Shown: piece by piece, positions 45,741 through 58,785 of the stretch | How positions within the stretch are numbered: the first letter of the stretch is position 1 | How the letters are laid out: each line of letters begins with the position of its first letter | Program-made: the position numbers and the translations under genes | The notes under the pieces: model-generated | Database searches by the model: none | Told to the model about the DNA's origin: nothing | The model's input: the letters and a program-made list of their open reading frames with translations, nothing else | NCBI GenBank assembly: GCA_022457155.1 | Contig: JAJGOT010000276.1 | Coordinates: 496,001 to 560,000 of the forward strand | Direction: 5' to 3' | Origin: Cladopsammia gracilis | Taxonomy: Eukaryota > Cnidaria > Anthozoa > Scleractinia > Dendrophylliidae | Length of the DNA: 64,000 bases

Positions 45741-47608
45741 ATGAATCCAAGATTTTGGCTGTCATTAGCGTTCCTGATGTCCCGGATTGGTGTTACTAAA
45801 GCCGCTGGCCAATGCAGTACAGTAGCAGCCTCCATTTATGGGATGTACCTTAAAGGCCACACGTTTAAAACATGTCAGGTCGGCTTTGCGGAAGAGTGTT
45901 ATTTAAAGTGCGAGGAGGAGCCCAGATGTCAGAGCTACAACGTCGTTATAGGACAAAATCTGTGCGAGTTAAACTCAAGAACAAAGGAAGCCAGGCCTGA
46001 AGAATTCATGCCACATCCACGCCGTTTCTACATGAAACGCCCAAACCGAGGTACATTTCATTGAGGGCTTATTACTCAGTAGTCATACTACACAAACATT
46101 CACTGGACTCGTCACGCACTCCTTTTGGCTTGGAGGAACGATTGCGTGACGGGTGACAAGAAGCCCAAAGGAAGTAATACATACACGTACCGTGTGCATT
46201 TTTTAATTTGTGTCAGGCAGTCCTCCCTCCTCTTCCGAACATGTCCGAATAACTACCAGTGCTAAAGAGAACATTTAATCCAATTCAAAAGTGACCTGCA
46301 GAACGTTGGGCGCTTTCAATCAAGTAATATTATGCTTTAGTAAAGATTAAATTTAATCACGTCCTAAAAGCTGTCCCGACAGGCATTTTTACATCGCTTA
46401 ACCACAAAAAACATTCGAAAAACACAACTTTATCCTTCAGCGTGGCCTTTGTCTACAACTGCTGAAAGCTTCCACACGAGAAAAAAGAAAAAAACAGACA
46501 TAGAACAACTCGTTATTATATGACTGGTTGTATGCGGTTGAAAGTTCAATTCGGTCAATATGTTATTTTATTTAACCTATTAAATAAACAGTTCTGCAAC
46601 TTTCTTTATTTTTTCATGGAGCACCACTGGGTACCATTCCAGAACTTCCGGCTGAATCTTGCAACGAAATCAAGGCGAGTGAAGGAGATGAAATGGTTAA
46701 CAAGGATTATTGGATATACTCAGATGAAAATGCTGGCAACGCTATCCTGGCTCGATGTGAAGGTACGGTATTTACCTTAAGTCATGTCGTATCATGTTCA
46801 ATATCATATTGTGTTATGTTAACTTTAGTTCAGTTAAGTTCAGTGACGTTTTTATGCCATCCGTCTTTAGTTAGCACTTCGCCCTTCGGACCAGTGCTCG
46901 AACTCGGCTAATAACAGGGGGAAGATAAGCATCTGACGTCGTGTCATGTCTATTTAATTTCATTTTAAGTCATCTTATGTAATATCATTTCATTTCTGTC
47001 ATGTCATGTCACTATACAGTTTGGTATACTTATTCATTAAAACGCGAAGCAAGCGCACTTCCAACTGCGCCGACCTTGACTTGCTTTTGTTAACTAAGGA
47101 TGATTTTCTTTTGTTATTTTCCTCTTTAGGCATCTGGCATAAGATGAACACTGATCCTGTTTGCTTTGGAGCGAAAAATGATGCACATGGCGCCTTCAGC
47201 ATTACAAAGACTGGGCGTGTCATGACAATGAAGCTCGTTCACAAATCAGGTTCGATACGCTGCAACCCAGTTGACTCTGACTCCTACTGGGGCTGCACAC
47301 ATCCAAACTACAACAACAGGCTGATGACAATCATCACAAATGTTAACAAAGAAGCCCTTTTGCCATCCGTTGCAGACTTGGAACCTAGTTATTTCGACAA
47401 TGGATGTGACATATTAAAGAAACACGCCTATCGTCTTGACGGGACTGGCCACAAATCACCAGAGTTGGTTTTTCGCAACCTTTCAAGTCCCTTGTCTTTG
47501 TCACGCAACCAGGAGTTGCAGATTTGGTATGGACAGGACTGGAAAGACTGTCCAGAGAGTGCCAATACTGGTACAACTTGCGTCGATGTGTATGCCTGGT
47601 ATGTTTGA
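45741..47608 (+). CDS. Secreted PAN/Apple-domain protein with cnidarian C-terminal domain, gene 3
   Basis: Exons 45741-46050, 46622-46762 and 47130-47608 encode 309 residues. The domain order is as in genes 1, 2 and 4 and all cysteines are kept. It is the most changed in the PAN domain (AEECYLKC for PVECYFKC, EEFMPH for EDFIPH), and has an extra residue in DILKKH. It groups with gene 2 in the last loop (WKDCPESANTGTTC). The acceptor of exon 2 reads ttcatggag rather than ttcatgcag, so the base before AG is G, the least favoured. Exon 2 may be spliced poorly, skipped (141 bp, phase-preserving), or entered at a downstream AG. The frame remains open, so recent activity is plausible. Confidence 0.83.
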
Positions 47609-47649
47609 ACAACAACAGCCAAGGCGCGGAAATAATGTAATGCATGTGG

Positions 47650-47746
47650 AAGTAATGTGATGTAGTATAATATAGCGTAATGTAGTGCAGTGTAGTATAT
47701 TGTAGTGTAATGAAGTCTAGTGTAGTGAAATGTAACGTAGCGTAGT
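47650..47746. repeat. TGTAGTG minisatellite, unit 3
   Basis: Equivalent of 23891-23993, directly before the complete GACGTCA-type MITE. Confidence 0.7.
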
Positions 47747-47748
47747 TA

Positions 47749-47901
47749 ACAAATTGACGTCAGTTTTTATGCGTCTGTCCTCTTATTGATGATAAAATTC
47801 GTCATAACATTGTCAAAGTGCTGTGGATCCACGAGCCGCAGGCGAGTGGATCCACAGCAAACGGACAGGACAGACGCATAAAAAACTGACGTCAATTTGT
47901 T
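47749..47901. mobile_element. GACGTCA-type MITE, complete copy in unit 3
   Basis: Same element, same position and same ends as 36933-37086, supporting common descent of units 2 and 3 in this part. Confidence 0.75.
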
Positions 47902-48192
47902 TTTCACAATAACAGAAACGCCAAAATCGTAAAGAACCGGATGAAATGAAGAGTCAAACATGACAAATTGCTGAGTTTCATTTAAATTGACCTGGAGTAG
48001 TGCAGTGCAGTGCAAGTGTAGTGTAGTTTTCAGCAAACTGCACAATTCTGAATGTAAACTGTACCTGAGTGGACAGTCACGAAATTTAACGAGAAATGTG
48101 AGTTACGAGGAACAGTTAACCAAGATAATGCGTTTGTAAGTTTCGATAATTTTAGGAACGGAATGGCTTGCATAGATGACGAACAAAAACTT

Positions 48193-48505
48193 AGGGAACA
48201 TTTCGTGGTTGGGATCATTTCGGTGTCGGAGATCATTCAGTGTTTGGGAGTATTTTGGGGTCGGGATCATTTCGGGATTGCGGATTATTTCAGAGTCGGT
48301 ATTATTCTGAGGTCGGGATCATTTCGTGGTTTAGGGTTATTTCGGGTTTAAGGAATATATCGCGTTTGACGATTATTTCGGGGTTGGTGATTTTTTTGGT
48401 GTCAGGATCATTTCGTGATCGGGACTCATTTCGTGGTTGGGATTATTTAGGGATCCGCGGGATTTTTTCGTAATTGGCATTACTTCGGGGGTTGAGGATT
48501 TTTCA
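48193..48505. repeat. GGGATCATTTCGG minisatellite, unit 3
   Basis: Unit 2/3-type arrangement, with gattatttcagagtcggtatt and no 36-bp internal duplication. Confidence 0.8.
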
Positions 48506-51500
48506 AGGTTGATATGGGAATCATTTTGATGGATCGATTTGGAGATTATCAGTACAGACCTACATAACCATATAAGGCAAATGAGCAAAGTAGCCATATT
48601 ACATGATGTGTCCTTATTTCAGACAGTCTTTTCGCAGTTTTGAGATGAACACAGCAACACGGTGTTTATTGGGTCTTATTGTAGTGTTTAATTAGCACAC
48701 TAACAAACTCGTAAAGTTCAGCTTTCATGCATGAAAAAAAATTGATCGATTACGACCCTTCTGACGATTTAGATTTGACAAGAAAACCAACCTGCATTAA
48801 AATGTGCATTGATAATCAGTATTTGAATTGAAGTGTTCACTTGATTTACGACTTACTTTTAATAGAAAGTTTGTTCTTTAGCGTTTTGGTTCTGCTTCTA
48901 CAGTTTGTAGATTTTGTTTCAGCAAGACAACTGTACGTTACTTTTATACACTTACTTACACTAACAAGAACTGTATTTCAGTTAGCCGTAACCGTATTAA
49001 GCAGTTAAATAATTAATAATAAGACGAGACTTTCTACATTTTATTTCAATAGTTTCAAAGTAGAGTTGCGTAATGCTTTGAGTACGGAAAATCTGTTATA
49101 TTGCGCACTTTTAGCTTCGCCTTGCTTTTTAAAAAAGAGATCTTAACTACTCTACTTTAATTGATAATTAAATTTTACGCCTTGCTGAATTTGCCTTATT
49201 TGAATTGAAGCCTTACTTTTAAGATTTCGTTTAGTTTTTAATCTTTGAGTTTTTAACACTTCCGATATATTTCTTAGAATTGTTTCATCAATGTCAATAA
49301 TATATATCAGATTTAATGATTGAAAAACTATAGCTTTGTTGATGCATTTATATAATCAGTCACTTGGTGAGACTAATAAAAACGTAGAGATAATTGATGC
49401 TTTGAATAAAATATTATTTGGTTCCTCTTAATAATTAACTAACGAGAAAATGAGAAATTTAAGAATGAGTCCAATCAGTAGTCTCCAACGCAACCGTCCA
49501 TAGAGCATGCGTGGTGAGACCTATAAGGTAAGCTGCGTTCACAGGCCACCCAATCAAGAGCCTATCACCTTTGCCCAATCAAGTCATCTCAAGAGTTTAT
49601 TACAGTCCATCCAGCCCGGCTGTTCGGCACCTAAATCTCTGAGGGTTGTTGATTTTTTTTTTTTAAATTATATTACAGCGCGGCCACTAGAACATTATTT
49701 TTCGGTTTCTGTTTCTTGAAATGAAACCAATTCCCCGAGACACTTCTCCTTTAATACAAGGTTTTTTTAAGTTGTTCTTTAACACAAATGTCATTTCAAA
49801 AACCATTTCAAAACTTATAATTCCCAGCTCCTTAAAATATTCTCGACCGCAAATGTCCGTGATGTTCTTCAGCCATGGGTGAGTTATGTCTGCATGTCGG
49901 TTCAATAGATGACTTCAATTAACGTTTATATGGCATTTTAAATAAAGGGATTAATTTCTTATAGAATCAGTGGTGTTCTGTCTGTGGGGGAGTGAAACAC
50001 AAAAATTTGGTTATAACAACTTAGTTGTTAAGGTAAAAACAAAGAAAAACGGGCTTGCGAAAAATGACACATTTTCAGCTCGCTCATACAGAAAAATGCG
50101 ACGCCATATGTCAATAACATGTGGCTGCAACATAAACACAGTCTTGCTATTCATAATACAGTCATTTTCTTAGGATAAGCTTAAGAATTGAGAATACATC
50201 GGCCGTTAGAAGAAACACAGTTTCAGGCATTCAAAAAGAATAGCAAGAATGCGTAAAGTTTGAACATGAAATAAAGATATCGTTAAAGCACAATCTTTGT
50301 CGTTTATCGTGTTAAAATATTTCTCGCGCCATTGCAAATGTGCCCTGTTAAGAGAACAAATTGTGAAGGGTAGTGTTTATCGCAAACTAAAGTTCGGTTA
50401 TAAACTCAGAACCTCACGAAGCCGATCCGGATTCGACCTTCAATTTTAATCGTTTCTTTTATACTGAAGAAAGGGGCAAACCGATGCTAGGTCCACTTTA
50501 CAGCAGTACCATAATTTGTTCATTTGGAAAAACTTCCGGCTGTGTTTACTCGAAGCCGTGGAATATGTTTCCTTTCGAAAAGTGAGTGCCGCTTTACATA
50601 GCAAGTATCACGGGGATTTTGCCATTTTTGGTCAAAACTATGAACAATACCTTTACTTATTTACAAAAAAAAATACTACAATACCAAGAGAACGAAATCA
50701 ACCAATTCTTGAAGAGAAACACATCACGGTCTGTTCTAACCCATTTTGGGGGCGAAAATGGGGGAACTTGAAAAAAGTTGGGCTATAACCCAAATTCATT
50801 CAGACCCTGTCCTTCTATAACTAGAGACACTCATCAACAGTTTTTGTACGTTTGTGGTATTTCAGCACACAGCTGGACGGATTTTTGAAATGACACCAAA
50901 TCCCGTGACACTTCCCTTTAATTCTTGTGGAAGCAGCAATATTCCCGAGTCATGATTGGATGCGTCCTTGTTACCCTACCCAACTCTGGTTTTCGGAAGC
51001 TAACAACAAGGGGCGTTCGTTGTATGGAGAGAACGTTTATTATATTATTTTCAATCCTCACTTCAGCTAACTAAAACGTAACGAATTATCCAAAAGCGAT
51101 TTTGGATATAGATCTACTTTTAAACTGATAATTATCAGTTCGTTAAAATATGTTAGACCGCCGCAAATGTCCGTGTGTTATGTGTGCATGTCGGTTGACG
51201 TTCCAGTTGCATTAATTTTTAAAGAGTGAAGAAGCTGACTTCAGTTAACGTTTATACGAAATTTTAACTTGATAAAAATTAAAATCGGGAACTTAGCACT
51301 TCAACCACGGACACAAATGTAAAACTAGTAGCTGTTTTAATCAGTTTCAAAAGAAACTAGTACTCAAATGCTTTCTCTCAGTTGTCATATATACATTCTT
51401 TATCATGTTTCAACACAGAATCGACTTTGCAAAATTAATTTACACTACACTCCCCCTATGGGGGCAAGATAATATATCAGTTGTCTGGTTTGAAAATACC

Positions 51501-53921
51501 AAAACATCTATCTTTGCACAGGCTGGAAAATGCTGGCAGATGCGTTTTCTTTCTTTTTTATGACAAACAGTCTTTAGTTAGTAATTTGACAGCTACCTGT
51601 TTTGGTTTGTAGTCGGCATTCCTTAATTTACTTCAGCGGTAAAAATACGACATAAAGGCCTTCGTTTCTTCAATTCCGTTGGGCCTTTTATTAAAGTCAG
51701 TCAAATAAAGAAAAAAATCATGTGAATATATTTAAAAAATAAATATCCGTATATGCTTGAAGGCGATATGAATATAAAGAGTTGACAACGAAAAGTATAG
51801 TTATTTTAAGATGTTTATATTATTGAAGAAAAGAAAACTCCACATCTGTATGTCTAGTATTTTTCCAAAACATCGTCTCGATTTTTACATTCACTTTGAG
51901 CTTGTTTAAAACAAATGAAAACTCTATATGAATAAATGAAAACTGAAAAAAAGAGAAGTCAATGCGTTAAAATGCCATAAAGATGACGAGCATTAAAACA
52001 AATATCGTTTCAAACATTAATGCACAATAGATCATAGCAATAATTAAAGTGGTAGAGGAATAAACTTCATTAGTTGTCATGGTAACAGAGGGCCTATCAG
52101 AGCTGGCATAAATTATAAAGACTCATCAACTACAATATGTATTGCAGGGGGTTAAGTCCCCATGTTTATTTGGATATTTTACCTCTCGACAGAAAAAAAA
52201 GAAGAGAAAAAAACTTCCCCAGTGAAGTAAGTAGAAACTGCATTTGTATAATTTCTTAGTCTTTCAAACGATCATGATCGATCGCGGCTAAGGTCAAACG
52301 CCGTACTTCACATGAGCCGAACCTAAATACAGTTTAGGTCGACTCATATTAATTAAGGTCGCCTGTTGAGTCAAACGTCGAACTTAATTCAGCCGAACTC
52401 AACATCAGCCGTTCTTCACGGCTGTACCAGCCGTGAAGAACGGCTAGCCGATCCAAATACAATCAGTCGAACTTAACTGAGTCAAACGCCGAGTTCGGCT
52501 CATGTGAAGTACGGCGCCTGTTTGACTTGAACTGGGAAAACTAAAACTCAATGCTCGCGTTATGAACATTCTTTTATATTCTAGCACAATCTGAGTGTTA
52601 TTATCATGAATAATGAGATAGTTTCTTAAAGAACCGTGGTGCTCGGTCGGTGAACGGGGAAGGGAAACAAGAAAATTTGGTTTTTACAACTCGTAAAATA
52701 AAGTTTGATTGATTGATTGATTGAGGTGATAAGGTAAATTGGCCACCGTTGGTCACTTACGTTTCAGTGCTAGTTCTTCGTCTGAGCAATACGTCACTTT
52801 TTATTCCTCTTATTCTAATGTTTTTCTCATGTTGTTATTTTTTCTTGTTTTTGTAACTGTTGTAAATAACGTTGTGACAAAAGTTTAATTATAAAAGGTT
52901 TTGGCCGTATTAGAGTCTGTATTAGTACAGCCAAACTCTGCACCGGGTCGACTTTTTAACCAGCAAAGTCTAACTTAGATCCGTTTTTAAAGCATTTAGT
53001 GGAGTCGTAAATTAAAAACCTGCTTCCAACAGGTTCTGACTCACAAGAGCATTTAAATAAGCACCTACATAACCGACATGAGTTACAAAGGACAGTCTAT
53101 TTTTCTTATCCTGCAATTTCTCCTCACGAATATAACCAAAGAAAATATCAGCATGTGTACTCTTGTTTATCTGTCGTTTTAAAATAATTTTTTTTAACAG
53201 AGGATGTTGCCATGGCAACATACCGCCATAAGAATGGCAAATCGGGGGTTTTATTCTTTAAGTTTCTCTCAGTGAACATTTTAAAACTTTGCTATGTAGC
53301 TTGTGAAAATGGTTAATGTCCAACATTTTAGAAGGAAAAAAGCATGGTCATTAAGACGGCTTTGGCAACATCAAGCAATTTGGTATATTGAACTATTAAA
53401 ATGAATTTATCTGACAGATGTTGTTTCTTAGAAGGATGTGTAAAATGTAGCTTTGATTCGTAACTCGAAATTTGCAAAATTTTTAACTGAAGATCTACCA
53501 AAGGAAATTCGGGAAAATCCGCTGTTGATTTTGCTTTCTTGGCTGTGTACACACATGAAATATGGAGAAAACCTCTTTTTTGTGCGTGATGTCGCGTGAA
53601 TCACTAAAGCTTGCGTTACCAGCGCACGCGGTTATAAAACTAGGGAACCATTGTTTAAATGTTTTTAAGTCGATCAGTGCTATATGCCATTTTGACGCTG
53701 TTCAGTTATACTTTAAGCTTTAAGAAAAATACACTTGGATATTTCCAAAACCTTGTTTGGCCATGCAAATTTTTTTATCCGATAGTAAAGTAGCCTGTGC
53801 GCTCATTGTCATGATCGGGGAGGATATTACGAGAATAAAACCGGCACTCGCTCGTTATTTCAGTACATCAATTGGAGTCTACATGGAGCATGAAAACAAT
53901 CAGATTTGTCGCTATGCGTGT
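48506..53921. other. 3' spacer of unit 3, no gene seen
   Basis: Non-coding spacer. Up to about 49.85 kb it follows unit 2 (for example ctctgagggttgttg, tctcctttaatac). From about 49.92 to about 52.76 kb it follows units 1 and 4. From about 52.86 kb it returns to unit 2 type (gtaaataacgttgtgacaaa). Confidence 0.6.
52292..52528. repeat. Compound palindromic repeat, unit 3 (deleted form)
   Basis: Same repeat as 28441-28703, but about 30 bp, essentially one arm of the spacerless palindrome, is missing between cgccga and gttcggctcatg. A short ccttgt-like alteration (cggcgcctgtttgac) is present at the right end. The 17-bp hairpin is kept. Confidence 0.85.
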
Positions 53922-56138
53922 CCAGAATTCAAACAACAAAATGCGAAATTTTATACTTTTTCATTTCGATATAATTCTGCTTTATCAACAGACAAAAGTG
54001 ACATACTAAGGTGGAGGATTGTTTTAAAAGTGTTGGTCGCAATAAAAATATATTATAATATAGTTTAAAAGAAAGGAAAATTTGTACTTGAAAAATACTT
54101 AGAAATATATAGTTTTGGATAATTTCAAGGGATGTATAGTCAGGTCATTTTCTCCTAACCCAAATTGACCCTTTTGACCATACTTTTTAATAATAGTTCA
54201 TTTAAATATTCTATTTCTCAAACTGTCTGCAATGTTTTTTAGCTTTAGTTCGTGCAATATTATAATTAAAAGACTGTGTGTCTTTCAACTGTCAAGATTT
54301 TTCGACAAACTTCCAGTGTGATCAATTATTTAAGAGTGCCACTGTTGAAATTTGAATTCAGTTCACGTTTTAAAATTTTCTCTTGATAATTTAGGATGTT
54401 AACCACAGACTCAGGAATAGTTGGAATCACATTGCACAAAGATATAAATACTAAGAAATCTTGTACATCCTTCTCTTCCAAAAACGTTAAAAACAAGTCA
54501 TCACTTTTACTTTGGCGTTTTACAATTTGTTTTGGTTTTTAGCAATGTGAGCAACATAGGGTTTTAAGTGCCATAAAACACTTGGATATGCCCCAGATAA
54601 CCGGTCCCCTTTAAAAATACAAAGTCCGAACAGCACTTCATCAAAATAAGAGAAAATATGAGATGTGAAGACGTCAAGCCGAGACATCCCGAGCAAAAAC
54701 TATATGATAGCCATAATAACTGAGCATGTAACCTCATGAATTAAACCCCCAAAAGATGTAAATTCCGTTAAAACTATAAGGCAGAGAGCAAGATCATAGC
54801 TGGGCAAGAAAAGGTTAAATCCATGTTCCAGACAGTTATTTTATTTTGTTTTTTATAATATTTAACTTTTTATTGCAATTGATCAGTTATAACAGCGGTA
54901 TAATTATAAACGGTTTTGTATGTTTTAGTGTCAGTATATCAGGAAAGCCAAACTCTACACTGGGTCAACTTTTTAAACCAGCGAGTTCAACTCAGACCCA
55001 GTTAAATAGTATTAATGAAGTTGTAAACCTGCTGATAACAGGTTCTGACTTACAAGTCAGAGCATTCAAACAAGCACCTGCATAACCGGTTTGAGTTTAA
55101 AAGGAAAGTCTAGTTTTCTTATCCTCACGAAATTTACCAATGAAGATACCGACATATCTACTCTTTATTTATTTTTTTTTGGCAGATGCTAATCTTGTGC
55201 AATATTTGGTGTTAGATATTCTTAATTATTTAAGTTTTGCTCGGTGAACAGTTTTAAATTTTGCTATCCGTAAGCTAGCTTGTGAAAACGGTTACGGCCA
55301 ACATTTTGGAAGGAAAAAAGACATGGTCAGTCATTCAGACGGCTTTGCCAATATTAGGCAACTTGGTATAAATTTGGTATATATTTATCTGACAGATGTT
55401 TTTCTAAGAAGGATATGTGAAATGAAGCTAGCTTTCGTAAATCGAAATTTGCCAAGTTTTTAAAAGATCCACCAAAGGAAACTCGGGAAAATCCGCTGTC
55501 AATTTTTCTTTTTCGGCCGCGCAGACATTTCAAATATCGAGGAAAACCGTTTTTTGTGCGAGTTATCGCAAATTATTAAAGCTCGCGTTGTTAGTAGGCT
55601 GGGGAAACTCACTCATTCACAGTCTGTGCAAAATGTGCACGCCAGTGAATCCTGAATACCTTTTTATGAATCCGGAATGTTTATGAATACCTAAGAGTTA
55701 GCTCTGGTGCAAAATAGACCTTTAGTGAATTGTCTTTCTGTTTACTGTCTGTTCACAGCCGAGAAGTAAACAGAATTTAATATGGAACCTTTGAGCATTG
55801 GTCATATTGGTGAAATTTGAGTGAAATAATATTTAAAGTTGTATATAATCAGCACTTGACTCATAATTTATCATCGTAAAATCCTCGTATTTGGTTTAGC
55901 CGGGGACATCTGCGGAATATATTCGAGGATAAAAAAATTAATATTTAAGTTGTCAGAAAACATACAACTAATTATGCAAATAATATATTCGCAAAACACA
56001 CTTGGCACTTAGGAAATGTTTGATGTGAAATGATGTTAAAACATTAAATAAAGACAGTAGTTAAACAGAAAAAACTCCGTTTTGATGCTATGAACAACCT
56101 TTCATTTATAGCTTGAGGAAAAGATCCACATTAACAAG

Positions 56139-57991
56139 ATGAATCCAAGATTTTGGCTGTCATTGGCGTTCCTGATGTCCCGGATTGGTCTTACTAAAGC
56201 CGCTGGCCAATGCAATACAGTAGCAGCCTCCATTTATGGGATGTACCTTAAAGGCCACACGTTTAAAACATGTCAGGTTGGCTTTCCGGTAGAGTGTTAC
56301 TTCAAGTGCGAGGAGGAGCCCAGATGTCAGAGCTACAACGTCGTTATAGGACAAAATCTGTGCGAGTTAAACTCAAGAACAAAGGAAGCCAGGCCTGAAG
56401 ACTTCATACCACATCCACGCCGTTTCTACATGAAACGCCCAAACCGAGGTACATTTCATTGAGGGCTTATTACTCAGTAGTCATACTGCACAAACATTCA
56501 CTGGACTCGTCACGCACTCCTTTTGGCTTGGAGGAATGATTGCGTGACGAGTGACAAGAAGCCCAAAAGGAAGTCATACAAACACATACCATGTGCATTT
56601 TTCAATTTGAGTCAGGCAGTCCTCCCTCCTCTTCCGAATAACTACCAGTGCCAAAGAAAACATTTAATGCAATCCAAAGGTGACCTGAACGTTGGGCGCT
56701 TCCAATCAAGTCATATTATCCCTTAGTAAAGATTGAATTGAATCACGTCCTAAAAGCTGCCCCGACAGGCATTTTTATTTCACTTAACCACAAAAAACAT
56801 TCGGAAATCAAAATTTTATCCTCCAGCGTGGCCTTTGTCTACAACTACTGAAAGCTTCCACATGAGAAAAAAAAACAGACATGGAACAACTAGTTATTTA
56901 CACGACTGGCTGTATGCAGTTGAAAGTTCAATTCGGTATTTAACCTAGTAAATGGACAGTTCTGCAACTTTCTTTATTTTTTTCATGCAGCACCACTGGG
57001 TTCCATTCCCGAACTTCCTGCCAAATCTTGCAAGGAAATCAAGGCGAGTGAAGGAGATGAAATGGTAAACAAGGATTATTGGATATACTCAGATGAAAAT
57101 GCTGGCAACACTATCCTGGCTCGATGTGAAGGTACGGTATTTACCTTTTGTCATGTCGTATCATGTTTAATATTATATCGTGTTATAATTTTAGTTCAGT
57201 TAAGTTCAGTGACGTTTTTATGCCATCCGTCTTTAGTTAGCACTTCGCCCTTCGGACCAGTGCTCGAACTTTGGACCTCGAACTCGGCTAATAACAGGGG
57301 GAAGATAAGCATGTGACGTCGTGTCATGTCTATTTAATTTCATTTTAAGTCATCTTATGTAATATCATTTCATTTCTGTCATGTCGTGTCACTATACAGT
57401 TTGGTATACTTAGTCATTAAAACGCGAAGCAAGCGCACTTCCAACTGCGCCGACCTTGAGTTGCTTTTGTTAACTAAGGATGATTTTCTTTTGTTATTTT
57501 CTTCTTTAGGCATCTGGCATAAGATGAACACTGATCCTGTTTGCTTTGGAGCGAAAAATGATGCACATGGCGCCTTCAGCATTACAAAGACTGGGCGTGT
57601 CATGACAATGAAGCTCGTTCACAAATCAGGTTCGATACGCTGCAACCCAGTTGACTCTGACTCCTACTGGGGCTGTGCAAATCCAAACTACAACAACAGG
57701 CTGATGACAATCATCAGAAATGTCAACAAAGAAGCCCTTTTGCCATCCGTTGCAGACTTGGAACCTAGTTATTTCAACAATGGATGTGACATAAAAAAAC
57801 ACGCCTATCGTCTTGACGGGACTGGCCACAAATCACCAGAGTTGGTTTTTCGCAACCTTTCAAGTCCTTTGTCTTTGTCACGCAACCAGAAGATGCAGAT
57901 TTGGTATGGACAGGACTTGGTAGACTGTTCTGGAGATGGAGATAACAAGAGTGGTACAACTTGCGTCGATGTGTATGCCTGGTATGTTTGA
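56139..57991 (+). CDS. Secreted PAN/Apple-domain protein with cnidarian C-terminal domain, gene 4
   Basis: Exons 56139-56448, 56991-57131 and 57510-57991 encode 310 residues. Nearly identical to gene 1, including the last loop LVDCSGDGDNKSGTTC. Private changes are Ser26 to Asn after the first PAN cysteine, two charge changes in the linker exon (LPAKSCKEI for LPAESCNEI) and IIRNVN for IITNVN. Signal peptide, six PAN cysteines, splice sites and stop are intact. Potential N-glycosylation sites NLSS (about 266) and NKSG (about 296) are shared with gene 1. Very high similarity of introns as well as exons points to recent duplication or conversion with gene 1. Confidence 0.87.
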
Positions 57992-58028
57992 ACAACAACA
58001 GCCAAGGCGCGGAAATAATGTGATGCAT

Positions 58029-58126
58029 GTGGAAGTAATATGATGTAGTATAATGTAGCGTAATGTAGTGCAGTGTAGTATATTGCAGTGTAATGAAGTC
58101 TAGTGTAGTGAAATGTAACGTAGCGT
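58029..58126. repeat. TGTAGTG minisatellite, unit 4
   Basis: Same as 23891-23993, nearly identical to the unit 1 copy. Confidence 0.7.
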
Positions 58127-58128
58127 AA

Positions 58129-58199
58129 GCCGCTGTGCGGCTCGTAGATCCACAGCAAACGGACAGGACAGACGCATAAAAAACTGACGTCAATTTGTT
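58129..58199. repeat. Truncated GACGTCA-type MITE, unit 4
   Basis: Right half only, with the same breakpoint region as 23991-24061 apart from a few bases (aagccgctgtgcgg against aagtgctgtgcgg). Confidence 0.75.
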
Positions 58200-58497
58200 T
58201 TTCACAATAACAAAAACGCCAAAATCGTAAAGAACCGGATGAAATGAAGAGTCAAACATGACAATTTGCTGAGTTTTATTTAAATTGACCTAGAGTAGTG
58301 CAGTGCAGTGCAAGTGTAGTGTAGTTTTCAGCAAACTGCACAATTCTGAATGTAAACTGTACCTGAGTGGACAGTCACGAAATTTAACGAGAAATGTGAG
58401 TTACGAGGAACAGTTAACCAAGATAATGCGTTTTTAAGTTTCGATAATTTTAGGAACGGAATGGCTTGCATAGTTGACGAACAAAAAATTAGGGAAC

Positions 58498-58785
58498 ATT
58501 TCGTGGTTGGGATCATTTCGGTGTCGGAGATCATTCAGTGTTTGGGAGTATTTTGGGGTCGGGATCATTTCGGGGTTTAGGATTATTTCGGGATTAAGAA
58601 ATATATCGTGTTTGACGATTATTTCGGGATTAAGAAATATATCGTGTTTGACGATTATTTCGGGGTTGGAGATTATTTTGGTGTCGGGATCATTTCGTGA
58701 TCGGGACTCATTTCGTGGTTGGGATTATTTAGGGATCCGCGGGATTTTTTCGTAATTGGCATTACTTCGGGGGTTGAGGATTTTT
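58498..58785. repeat. GGGATCATTTCGG minisatellite, unit 4
   Basis: Unit 1/4-type arrangement with the 36-bp internal duplication. Confidence 0.8.

Larger units (their letters stand above)
42969..53921 (+). repeat. Tandem gene unit 3 (mosaic)
   Basis: About 11-kb unit containing gene 3. Its gene body and near-3' region match unit 2, its middle spacer (about 49.9-52.8 kb) matches units 1 and 4, and from about 52.86 kb it is unit-2-like again. It carries two private insertions, 43358-43786 and 44178-44298. Confidence 0.8.
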
